Below are positions 1-7,607 of a stretch of DNA of 64,000 nt, piece by piece; position 1 is the first letter of the stretch; every line of letters begins with the position of its first letter. Position numbers and translations under genes: made by a program. The stretch covers positions 2,232,001-2,296,000 of the forward strand of contig NZ_CP072380.1 in assembly GCF_018128285.1 (NCBI RefSeq), read 5' to 3'. The notes beneath the pieces are model-generated. The model was not told the origin of the DNA, ran no database searches, and saw only the letters and a list, made by a program, of their open reading frames with translations. The stretch is from Atopobium sp. oral taxon 416. Lineage in GTDB: Bacteria > Actinomycetota > Coriobacteriia > Coriobacteriales > Atopobiaceae.

Positions 1-759
1 GTCGAACATGTTCACCTGCGATCCCAGCACTTCTCCCAGTGCATGGCCGGAACGGTGCTCTGCCTCAATGGCTGCCTGGTCACCTCTGTCAGCCGCTTCA
101 GAGATCGTCTTACCATCCGCGTTTGGCATCGCTTTGTCACCTGCAAGTTCCTCATAGTAGGAGATGATCCCCGGGCCACAGGCGATTGGCTCTAGGTGCC
201 CTATCGCCCCACAGTTACAGGGGGTACCCTTCGCATCCGTGCAGGCGACATGCCCGATATGGCCCGCCTGTGAATGGGCCCCGAGCAGAATGTGTCCGTG
301 GTCCACGAATGCGCCGCCGATACCGGTACCCACGGCACACACGAGACTGTACTCTTTGCCGGATCCGGCACCCCACATCGCTTCGCCGAAGGCGTGGGCA
401 TGGACGTCGTTCATGACCCGTACAGGCAGGTTGAACCTGTTTCGCAGCTCCTGCCCCAGGTGGGTACCACCCCAACCGGGCATCATCTCGTTGGCGTAGG
501 TGACGTCCCCAGTCTTGGGGTCGATCACGCCGCCGGAGGAAACCCCGATGCCCGCGATCTGGCCGGATGCAGCATCGATCACGCGCTGAGCGCTGTCGAG
601 CGCGACCTGCAGGGTGTGCTTACCGCCCTGCTCCGCTCCGGTCGGGACCTTCTCATAGAGGCTCACCTGCGGCTTCTTGCCTTCCTCAAAGCTCACCAGT
701 GCAGAGGCGATCTTTGTGCCTCCGATATCAAGCGCGACCACCTGTGCGATGTCTGCCAT
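1..759 (-). CDS. nanK: ROK-family sugar kinase, probably N-acetylmannosamine kinase (3' end outside window)
   Basis: The reading frame is open from the ATG at 759 to the window edge, giving 253 residues without a stop. The N-terminus carries the ROK/ASKHA phosphate-binding motif LDIGGTK (about residues 9-15), followed by a second glycine-rich segment VGTGIGG and the ROK zinc-site segment CNCGAIGHLE, where the last usual Cys is His. Family members phosphorylate hexoses or N-acetylhexosamines with ATP in the cytoplasm. Position 3' of a NanA-type aldolase gene and a SatABCD/SiaEFGI-like transporter suggests ManNAc as substrate. That assignment is inferred from context, and glucokinase or a transcriptional-repressor ROK is less likely because there is no N-terminal HTH. 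It is the last visible gene of the operon, 32 bases after the aldolase stop. Confidence 0.8.
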   Translation of the reverse strand, partial: MADIAQVVALDIGGTKIASALVSFEEGKKPQVSLYEKVPTGAEQGGKHTLQVALDSAQRVIDAASGQIAGIGVSSGGVIDPKTGDVTYANEMMPGWGGTHLGQELRNRFNLPVRVMNDVHAHAFGEAMWGAGSGKEYSLVCAVGTGIGGAFVDHGHILLGAHSQAGHIGHVACTDAKGTPCNCGAIGHLEPIACGPGIISYYEELAGDKAMPNADGKTISEAADRGDQAAIEAEHRSGHALGEVLGSQVNMFD

Positions 760-791
760 AGGATCGCTCCCTTCTCGTTTTGCAAAATGCT

Positions 792-1715
792 TTACAGGAC
801 GTTATTCTCGACGAGGACCTTCTTGATCGCCTCACGGTTCGCACCCTGCAGCGACCTGACCGGATGCGGCATCGTGTCGTGGTCGAAGATACCCATCAGG
901 TTCAAAGCAGTCTTGAAGGCGCCGACACCTCCCGCATAGCCCACGACACCTTTGGTCACGTCGAAGATGTGTGAGACCTCGTTGATCTGGTCCTGGAGCT
1001 CCTTGACCTTCACCCAGTCGCCGGCCTGGTACGCCTTCCACTGCGCCACATAGAGCTCAGGGATAACATTGGCCAGGCCCGGCACCGAGCCATCGGCACC
1101 GGAGAGGTACGCCCCGTCGACCACAATCTCGTGGCCAGTCAGAAGGCTCATCGGGTGCCCGATCTTGTTGTTGGCCTCCACCAGGTAACGAAAGCCTATA
1201 TCATCACCGGAGGAATCCTTCACGCCGGCGATGGTGCCTTCCTGTCCAAGCTCGATCGCGACCTTCCAGGGGATCTTCGTGTGGACACACGCGGGGATAT
1301 CGTAGGCAAAGATCGGCAGGTCGATCTCAGCATAGATGATGCGGAAGTGCTCCTTGAGCTCGTCGATCCCGCCCAACGCATAGAACGGCGCGGTGACGAC
1401 GATGCCGTCCGCGCCGAGCTCCTGGGCACGGCGCGCATGCTTGATCACACGGTCGGTCTCCGTATCGATGCAGCCAACCAGTACCGGCACACGCCCATCG
1501 ACAATGCGGATGCCCTCTGTCACGATCTGCTCACGGTGTCTGTCATCCGAGAAGGCAACCTCCCCGGTTGACCCCAGAAGGAAGAGCCCGTTAACGCCTG
1601 CATCGATCAGACGGTTGATCAGGCGCTCATACGATGGGATGTCCACCGTATGATCGGGCAGATCCGGGGTAACGACGGGAGGGACAACGCCCCTCAGCTT
1701 GAATTGATTGGACAT
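792..1715 (-). CDS. nanA: Dihydrodipicolinate synthase/N-acetylneuraminate lyase family aldolase
   Basis: A 307-residue class I aldolase of the DapA/NanA TIM-barrel family. Visible motifs are GSTGE (48-52, pyruvate carboxylate binding), the catalytic Tyr in YDIP (138) and the Schiff-base Lys in GVKDSSGD (166). I chose the ATG at 1715, which has AGAAAGG nine bases upstream, over the ATG at 1757, which would add an atypical 14-residue leader. N-acetylneuraminate lyase would split sialic acid into ManNAc and pyruvate, which fits a ROK kinase downstream and the transporter upstream. The late segment GADGSVPGLANV resembles DHDPS or keto-deoxy sugar-acid aldolases more than E. coli NanA, so the exact substrate is uncertain. 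The gene lies 42 bases after the preceding esterase-like gene in the same operon. Confidence 0.75.
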   Translation of the reverse strand: MSNQFKLRGVVPPVVTPDLPDHTVDIPSYERLINRLIDAGVNGLFLLGSTGEVAFSDDRHREQIVTEGIRIVDGRVPVLVGCIDTETDRVIKHARRAQELGADGIVVTAPFYALGGIDELKEHFRIIYAEIDLPIFAYDIPACVHTKIPWKVAIELGQEGTIAGVKDSSGDDIGFRYLVEANNKIGHPMSLLTGHEIVVDGAYLSGADGSVPGLANVIPELYVAQWKAYQAGDWVKVKELQDQINEVSHIFDVTKGVVGYAGGVGAFKTALNLMGIFDHDTMPHPVRSLQGANREAIKKVLVENNVL

Positions 1716-1757
1716 GTGCTTGTGCCTTTCTCTGTAAACCAGATAGATATAAGACAA

Positions 1758-2663
1758 CTAGGAACAATAGGGTTGGAAGAATTCGAGTGTCGCATCCTCA
1801 AAATCATTGATCCGCTCATGGCACCACTTGGGATACGTGATGCGTTGGCAGTGCGGGATCACTTGAGCTAACCGATCCTGCGTCTCAGGCAGCGCGATCG
1901 TATCCATCTCAGAGGTTCCGAATTGAACCGGCGGTGTCAGCAGATTGTCGACCAGATTTGCCGGATCAGCGTAGTTGAGTGTCTCAAAGAGCTTGGTGGC
2001 CTGTTTGCCGCGGGGATCCTGATCCCTGAAGAAGCGGGTCAGGCTCTCGTAGAGCCCCTCACAGCGGTCCTGCTCCCACACGTAGTCAGCGTCAGTCGGA
2101 TAGGGGTTGAGCACAGAGACTGCCTTCAGCCTGGTCCCGAGCATCTCGGCGATCGAGGCGGCGGAGAGTCCGATTCCTCCCCCAAACCCTTCCCCGTAGA
2201 GCAGAAGCCTGTTGTATTTCACTTCAGGGAGGCGCTCTGCGAGCAGTACCGCAGAGACTCCGTCCTCAACGAGCTGATTTAAAACGAGGGTATCCGAGCC
2301 ACCTTCCCAACCTGCAGTGAGGTCCTCTGGCCAGGGGCGATAAACCGGCTGCAGCACGCAGCAGCCCAGCGCGATCCAGCGCGTCAGGTGGTGCCACCCA
2401 CGGGGACCGCGTTCTCCATCGTAGAAATCGATCACACAGGGGGCATGCGGGATGCGCCGCGGTGAAATGAGACGTGCCTTGAGCTCATATCCATCGCTTC
2501 CCGCGAAGGTCAGCACTTGGTAGTGGGCTACCTCAGTTTGATAGGGAGCATCCTCAGCGGAGAGGAGCTTTGGAGCTTCAAGGTCCGCACAGCGCAAGGT
2601 CCAGTAGATGTCCACATCCAAGCTCGCCTTCTTCGTCGTGCCTGCTGCAAAACTACTCATCAT
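1758..2663 (-). CDS. CE7/AXE1-like alpha/beta hydrolase lacking the catalytic serine
   Basis: A 301-residue protein that aligns by eye with the CE7 esterase encoded just upstream, along most of its length. The nucleophile elbow, which is GDSQG in the neighbour, is GEGFG here (157-161), so Gly159 replaces Ser. The Asp in GTSEMDT (254) and the His in YPKWCHE (282) appear kept. The oxyanion-region motif HGYPG of the neighbour is also changed to a YDGERG stretch. The fold is therefore predicted to be present but hydrolysis by the normal mechanism is not expected. The start at 2663 has GGAGG six bases upstream and overlaps the previous stop codon by 11 bases, indicating translational coupling. It may act as a binding partner of the active paralogue or be a relaxed duplicate. 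Confidence 0.75.
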   Translation of the reverse strand: MMSSFAAGTTKKASLDVDIYWTLRCADLEAPKLLSAEDAPYQTEVAHYQVLTFAGSDGYELKARLISPRRIPHAPCVIDFYDGERGPRGWHHLTRWIALGCCVLQPVYRPWPEDLTAGWEGGSDTLVLNQLVEDGVSAVLLAERLPEVKYNRLLLYGEGFGGGIGLSAASIAEMLGTRLKAVSVLNPYPTDADYVWEQDRCEGLYESLTRFFRDQDPRGKQATKLFETLNYADPANLVDNLLTPPVQFGTSEMDTIALPETQDRLAQVIPHCQRITYPKWCHERINDFEDATLEFFQPYCS

Positions 2664-3642
2664 TATTCGCCTCCTGGAAGAAGCTCAGAAGTTCATCATC
2701 GAAAGCCTGTATCTCCTCGTGTCCGTAGTCCGGATAGAGTAGATGCTTCTTGGGACAGGTAAGATTGTTGTAGACCCCGAACTGCGTGATCGGGGGACAC
2801 ACGGTGTCCGCTAATCCCGTGCCGAACAGCACCGGGCACGCAACGAGGTGGGCAAAGGACAGCGTGTCGATGTAGCCCAGCTTGTAGAAGTTCTCCTGTT
2901 CGTGCGCCCCGGTAGCATCAAACCACCGCGAGTAGTAGCGCAGCGAGCCATAAGCCACAATGTCCGCATCGAGCTCAAACACCTCTTGGAAGTCAGAGAG
3001 GAAGGGATAGAGGATCCCCGCCTTATCGATCGCTTTCGGATTCAGCGCGCAGGTGGCAATCCCAACGCCCCCGCCTTGGCTATCCCCGTAGATGTAGGTC
3101 TTGGAGTGGTTGAGCGCCTCACTCGCCGCGATCGTGCGAAATAGGATCCGGATGTCCTGATAGAGCCTCACGTAGTAGAGGTTCTTAGGATCTCCACCCA
3201 ACCCCAAAATCGGATGACCGGCAACCGTGGTGCCCGTAAACCCTCCGACATCCTCGGAGCGGCCGCCCTGACCGGGGTTGTCCATCGAGACCAAGATGCA
3301 ACCCATCCCGACCCAGGAGGCGTTCTCAAGCCAGCTGCGGGTGCGGCCGGGATAGCCGTGGAACCTCATCACCATGGGCCACGGCCCAGGACCTGCGAGC
3401 TTCTCGGTCGGCATGAACACCTTCGCGTAGAGCTTGGCTGCCCCCATACCCCGAAACCAGAGATCGAAAGCACGGGAGGTGGGGCAAGGTGGGATCACAT
3501 CGGAGGGCACCAGCTTGGCTTTGAGCGGCTCTCGGTCGGCCTCGCTCATGCGCTCTTTCCAGAAATCCTCAAAGTCATCCGGGATCGGATTGGTGCCGCG
3601 GTAGCGTTTCATTTCGGTCATCGCATCTGGAGAATGTTTCAT
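2653..3642 (-). CDS. CE7-family acetyl esterase (acetylxylan esterase/cephalosporin-C deacetylase type)
   Basis: A 329-residue cytoplasmic alpha/beta hydrolase (no signal peptide) of the AXE1/CE7 family. The catalytic triad is visible: Ser188 in GDSQGG, Asp279 in GLADTVCPP and His308 in YGHEE; the RFHGYPG segment (93-99) is the usual CE7 oxyanion region. I chose ATG 3642, which has a GAGG box and leaves 13 bases after the upstream stop, over the ATG at 3735, which would overlap the ATPase gene by 80 bases. CE7 enzymes remove acetyl groups from small sugars. In this operon an O-acetylated sialic acid or amino sugar that has been imported is a plausible substrate; this is inferred from context. 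Confidence 0.85.
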   Translation of the reverse strand: MKHSPDAMTEMKRYRGTNPIPDDFEDFWKERMSEADREPLKAKLVPSDVIPPCPTSRAFDLWFRGMGAAKLYAKVFMPTEKLAGPGPWPMVMRFHGYPGRTRSWLENASWVGMGCILVSMDNPGQGGRSEDVGGFTGTTVAGHPILGLGGDPKNLYYVRLYQDIRILFRTIAASEALNHSKTYIYGDSQGGGVGIATCALNPKAIDKAGILYPFLSDFQEVFELDADIVAYGSLRYYSRWFDATGAHEQENFYKLGYIDTLSFAHLVACPVLFGTGLADTVCPPITQFGVYNNLTCPKKHLLYPDYGHEEIQAFDDELLSFFQEANNDE

Positions 3643-3655
3643 ACCATCATCTGCC

Positions 3656-4486
3656 TCACTCAGAGAGATTGGGATGGAGCAGCGACGGGGCCGCTCCAAG
3701 CAGGGTCTTGGTATAGGGGTCTTTCGGGCGCTCAAAGATCTGCTTTGCGGGACCGCGCTCCATGATCTGGCCGTGGTTCATAACGATAATGCGGTCGGAG
3801 ATGTAGCGGACGGTCTGGATATCGTGGGAGATGAACACCATCGACAGCTCGAATTTGTGCTTCAGGTCCATCAACAGGTTCAGGATCTGCGCACGGACGG
3901 AGACGTCCAGCGCGGAGGTGGGCTCATCCGCGATGATTGCGGAGGGGTTAAGTGACATGGCGCGCGCGATTGCGACACGCTGGCGCTGACCGCCGGAAAG
4001 CTGTCCGGGCAGAGCTCTGAGTGCGGACTTCGGGAGCCCCACCAGTGAAATCAGCTCACGGATACGCTTCTCCTGCTCCGCTTCGCTCCCCACGTGGTGG
4101 ACCAAAAGCGGGTCCTGCAGCTGATCGTGCACGATCATGCGAGGGTTCAGCGCAGTGGCAGGATCCTGGAAGACCACGGAGACCACACGGCCGATCTTCA
4201 TACGCATGTCAGCGGTGCGCTTCGTGACGTCAGCGCCTTTGAAATAGACCCAGCCGGACGTCGGGACCTGCAGGCCGCACATCACGTTGGCGATCGTGGA
4301 CTTGCCGCAGCCGGATTCGCCGACGATACCGATGGTCTCCCCTTTCGCCAGCTCCAGGCTGACGTGCTGCACGGCGTGCACCAGATTGGGGTGAAAGAGC
4401 GAACCGGTCCTCGTCTTGAAGGTGACAGAGATGTCATCCAGTTTGATGATAGGGACATCGCTTTTGAGCTGCACCGTATCCTCCAT
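3656..4486 (-). CDS. Peptide/sialic-acid-type ABC transporter ATP-binding protein (SatD/SiaI-like)
   Basis: A 276-residue ABC ATPase of the OppF/DppF class: Walker A GESGCGKS, signature LSGGQRQRVAIARA and Walker B AIIADEPTSALD, followed by the H-loop SHD. It lacks the Cys-containing C-terminal extension of full-length OppF proteins. The ATG at 4486 has a GGAGGTG box at good spacing; the GTG at 4492 lies too close to that box. It follows the fused permease-ATPase by two bases and would pair with that protein's ATPase domain to energise import. Four-gene sets of binding protein, permease, permease-ATPase fusion and ATPase are the known layout of SatABCD and SiaEFGI sialic acid transporters. Confidence 0.88.
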   Translation of the reverse strand: MEDTVQLKSDVPIIKLDDISVTFKTRTGSLFHPNLVHAVQHVSLELAKGETIGIVGESGCGKSTIANVMCGLQVPTSGWVYFKGADVTKRTADMRMKIGRVVSVVFQDPATALNPRMIVHDQLQDPLLVHHVGSEAEQEKRIRELISLVGLPKSALRALPGQLSGGQRQRVAIARAMSLNPSAIIADEPTSALDVSVRAQILNLLMDLKHKFELSMVFISHDIQTVRYISDRIIVMNHGQIMERGPAKQIFERPKDPYTKTLLGAAPSLLHPNLSE

Positions 4487-4488
4487 GG

Positions 4489-6537
4489 TCACTTCACCTC
4501 CTGGGCGGCCAGTTTCACGAGATAGGGTGTGAGGCCATTCTGCTTCAGATAGTCATCGGGCAGCTCCGCAAAGCTGTGGTGCTTCGAGACATCCGGCAGC
4601 TTCTTGATGACCGGATGGACATCGTAACCGAGCGTCGGATGGCTGGAGCGCGGCGCGAACCGGTCACCTCTCGGGAAGTCTTCCGGTGAAGGCACGGAGC
4701 CCGGGATCTGGTGCAGGCGGGTGCCGTTCTTGGCGCCTTCCTCAATCGAGAGGACGGAGCCCAGAAGGCCGCGGGTGTATTCGTGGATCGGGTTCTCCAT
4801 GAGCTCGCTCGTCGGAGCCTGTTCAACCACCTGGCCTGCGTACATAACGGCGATCTCAGAGGCGACCTCGGCGACCAGCGCCAGGTCGTGGCTCACAAAG
4901 ATCATTGCGAAGCCGAGCTTGGCCTTAAGGTCGTTCAGGAGCTTGATGACCTGCTTCTGGACGGTGACATCCAGCGCGGTCGTCGGCTCATCGCAGATAA
5001 CCAGCGACGGGTCACGCGTCAGGGCCATAGCGATCAACACACGCTGACGCTGGCCACCGGAGAGCTCGTGCGGATAGGACTCGAGCGTCCGCTTTGGATC
5101 CAAGCCTACCAGCTCAAGCAGTTCTTCAGCGGAGCGAGTACCGCCGCGATCGGTCAGCTGTTTCATCTGGGCAGAGATCAGCATGGAGGGGTTCAACGAG
5201 GACAGGGCGTCCTGGTAGACCATCGCGATCTCAGTGCCGAGCAGCTGACGGTGCTGCTCTCTGGTGAGTTTCAAGAGGTCCTGACCCTCATAGAGGATCT
5301 GACCGCTGATAGTCTCGTTGGGGGCGGTCAAGCCCATGATCGCCTTGACGGTGATGGATTTGCCGCAGCCGGACTCGCCGACGAGCGCCATGCACTGTCC
5401 CGGTCTGACGTCGAAGGATATGTTGTCGACGACGTGGACGGGGCCGTGGGACTTAAAGGCGATGCTCAGGTTCTTGACCTGCAGCAGCGGTTCGACACTG
5501 AAGTCAGGGACGTGACGGTCGTGACGCCCTAACTCGACCTCACGCAGGGCAGCCAGACGGCGACGCAGCGCCGGCTCCTGCTCTTTGTAAGCGCGCAGCG
5601 GGTCAGAGGCGAGGATGTCGTCTCTGCGACGGGACTCGGAGTTCTCCTGGTCAACCGGAGCACCCGGGGCTGCGGCCAGAGCGTCAGTCAAGCCCTCAGC
5701 GAGGATGTTCAGCGCCAGACAGGTAATCATGATCGCCAGGCCTGGGAACACCGCCTGCCACCAGCGGCCTGCCAACACGCCTTGACGGGCGTTGGAGAGG
5801 ATGTTGCCCCAGGTCGGGGTCGGCTCAGTGATGCCGGCGCCAATGAAGGTCAATGACGCCTCGAAGATGATTGCGTCAGCCACGAGCGTGACCGTGAAGA
5901 CCATGATCGGGGCAATGCAGTTTCTCAACACGTGGCGCCACAGGATCCAGGGTGAGCGGGCACCGGAGGCGACGACTGCGCGCACGTAGTCTTCGCCGTA
6001 CTCGCTCATCACGTTAGCGCGCACAATACGAGCGATCTGCGGGATGTACATGAAGCCAATGGAGAAGATGATCGCCGGGACCGAGTTACCCAGGATGGTC
6101 ACAAAGACCGCAGCGAGGGCGATGCCCGGGATGGACATGACGATATCGAGGATGCGCATGATGATCTCGCAGATCCACGTGCGCGTCACGGAAGCCAGTG
6201 CACCGATAATGGAGCCCAAGACTAGGGCCATACCGGTAGCGCCGAAGCCGATGATCAGCGAATAGCGGCCGCCGTAGAGCATACGGGCGAAGATGTCACG
6301 CCCCTTATCGTCGGTTCCGAAGATGAAGCCACTGCCGGGAGCCTGACGGGCCAGGAAGATCTCCGTGGGGTTGTGCGGTGCCAGAAGCGGGGCAACCACC
6401 GAGGCGAGCACGACGACGAGCAGGATGATGAGGGAAACCTTGGAGGAGGTCCTCATCTTGCTCCAGCCCGCGAAGCGCTTGCCCTTCGCGGCGGCTTCCT
6501 CCAGTTTCTCCGTTTGCTTCTCGTGTACCTTGACCAT
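4489..6537 (-). CDS. Fused ABC permease-ATPase of a sialic-acid/peptide-type importer (SatC/SiaG-like)
   Basis: A 682-residue fusion. Residues about 1-300 form a DppC-type inner-membrane permease with the EAA-type loop EDYVRAVVASGA; residues about 350-610 form a DppD-type ATPase with Walker A GESGCGKS, signature LSGGQRQRVL and Walker B VICDEPTTALD. The C-terminal tail keeps the DppD layout, but the Cys residues of the usual GCPFxxRC block are replaced (GDRFAPRSS). Permease-ATPase fusion is the hallmark of SatC/SiaG proteins of sialic acid ABC importers, and the locus also has aldolase and kinase genes. A peptide substrate cannot be excluded from sequence alone. The gene is two bases downstream of its permease partner. 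Confidence 0.88.
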   Translation of the reverse strand: MVKVHEKQTEKLEEAAAKGKRFAGWSKMRTSSKVSLIILLVVVLASVVAPLLAPHNPTEIFLARQAPGSGFIFGTDDKGRDIFARMLYGGRYSLIIGFGATGMALVLGSIIGALASVTRTWICEIIMRILDIVMSIPGIALAAVFVTILGNSVPAIIFSIGFMYIPQIARIVRANVMSEYGEDYVRAVVASGARSPWILWRHVLRNCIAPIMVFTVTLVADAIIFEASLTFIGAGITEPTPTWGNILSNARQGVLAGRWWQAVFPGLAIMITCLALNILAEGLTDALAAAPGAPVDQENSESRRRDDILASDPLRAYKEQEPALRRRLAALREVELGRHDRHVPDFSVEPLLQVKNLSIAFKSHGPVHVVDNISFDVRPGQCMALVGESGCGKSITVKAIMGLTAPNETISGQILYEGQDLLKLTREQHRQLLGTEIAMVYQDALSSLNPSMLISAQMKQLTDRGGTRSAEELLELVGLDPKRTLESYPHELSGGQRQRVLIAMALTRDPSLVICDEPTTALDVTVQKQVIKLLNDLKAKLGFAMIFVSHDLALVAEVASEIAVMYAGQVVEQAPTSELMENPIHEYTRGLLGSVLSIEEGAKNGTRLHQIPGSVPSPEDFPRGDRFAPRSSHPTLGYDVHPVIKKLPDVSKHHSFAELPDDYLKQNGLTPYLVKLAAQEVK

Positions 6538-6539
6538 GG

Positions 6540-7496
6540 CTACACCGCCCTAATTCTTGGGTTGATCAGGAGATACAGCATGTCAACCACGATGTTGATA
6601 ATGATGAAGGTGAGGGCGACGACGATAACGACGCCTTGGACCAGCATGGTCTCGTTGCCTTGGATGCCCTCCTGGATCGCCATGCCCATGCCCGGCAGGT
6701 TGAAGATGACTTCGATGACGACCGCACCGCCCATGAGGTAGCCGATCTTGAGGCCGAGCGTGGTGAGCGGGGTGATGAGGGCGTTGCGCAGGACATTGTG
6801 TCCGATAACGACGCGCTCAGGCAGGCCGGCACCGCGGGCAGTCTGGACGTAGTCTTTGTCCAGTTCCTCAACCATAGCGGTACGCACGATACGGGTCATC
6901 TGGCCGGTCAGCGGGAAGGCCAAAGCGATGGCGGGCATCGCCATACGTGCCAGATAGCCGCCCGGATTCTCGAGGAAGTTCGGCAGGGCGCCGGACGCCG
7001 GCAGCCAGTGCAGGTAGGTCGAGAACAGCAGGATCAGCAGCACTGCCATCCAGAACGAAGGCGTAGCTAAGCCGCCGATAGACAAGACACGGATCAGTTG
7101 GTCAGGCCATCGGTCTCGGTACAGAGCTGCAATGACACCGAGCAGGAATGAGACAACCGCGCCGATAATCAAGCCTATGAAGGTCAGCTGCATCGTGACT
7201 GGCAGTGCCTCAGAGATGCGCTGTCCCACTGAGTAGTTTGCGGCGCCATAGGTGCCGAGGTCCCCGTGGAACAGGCCACCCATGTAGTTGACGTAGCGGA
7301 CCGGCCAAGGGTCATCGAGCCCGTGCTCTTCGTGATACTGAGCCACTGCCTTTGGGGTCGCTGACTCACCCAACGCGTTGTAGGCGGGGTCGACCGGTGA
7401 GAACGACATGAGGAAAAATACCAGAATAGTTACACCGAATACCATGATCGGCAGCGCGATCAGGCGTCTACCGATAAGGCGCAAGAGATTATTCAC
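6540..7496 (-). CDS. ABC transporter permease, DppB type (SatB/SiaF-like)
   Basis: A 318-residue inner-membrane permease with about six hydrophobic segments and the conserved DppB N-terminus (VFGVTILVFFLMSFSPVDP) and EAA loop near DKDYVQTARGAGL. The start is GTG at 7496, preceded by GGAAGGAG six bases away; an overlapping ATG at 7500 runs straight into a stop. It forms the translocation path with the permease half of the fused protein downstream. It is separated from the binding-protein gene by a 111-base gap that contains a strong hairpin, so its expression is probably lower than that of the binding protein. Confidence 0.88.
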   Translation of the reverse strand: MNNLLRLIGRRLIALPIMVFGVTILVFFLMSFSPVDPAYNALGESATPKAVAQYHEEHGLDDPWPVRYVNYMGGLFHGDLGTYGAANYSVGQRISEALPVTMQLTFIGLIIGAVVSFLLGVIAALYRDRWPDQLIRVLSIGGLATPSFWMAVLLILLFSTYLHWLPASGALPNFLENPGGYLARMAMPAIALAFPLTGQMTRIVRTAMVEELDKDYVQTARGAGLPERVVIGHNVLRNALITPLTTLGLKIGYLMGGAVVIEVIFNLPGMGMAIQEGIQGNETMLVQGVVIVVALTFIIINIVVDMLYLLINPRIRAV

Positions 7497-7515
7497 TCAT
7501 CGCTCCTTCCCTGAT

Positions 7516-7563
7516 AAAACGAGCCAAGGAGACCACCGGAGAAGGTTCCGGGCCTCCTTGGCT
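7516..7563 (-). terminator. Intra-operon hairpin with T-tract between binding protein and permease
   Basis: Reading the minus strand, AGCCAAGGAG and CTCCTTGGCT form a perfect 10-base-pair stem with further inner pairing (CGGA/TCCG), followed by CGTTTT. It lies in the gap between the solute-binding protein and the permease. Such elements in ABC operons usually act as leaky terminators or as 3' mRNA stabilisers, giving excess binding protein over membrane components. Genes on both sides are on the same strand and functionally linked, so partial read-through is the likely role. Confidence 0.7.
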
Positions 7564-7607
7564 ATCACAAAACTATTGGATTGGCCGCGACTGAAAGAAT
7601 CTCTGCG

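Noticed and set aside
274-939. 221-residue plus-strand open frame over the ROK kinase and aldolase
   Set aside because: It is antisense to two clearly homologous genes, has no ribosome site and no recognisable protein family.
4711-5532. 273-residue plus-strand open frame in the fused permease-ATPase
   Set aside because: Antisense to conserved ABC ATPase motifs and lacks its own start signals.
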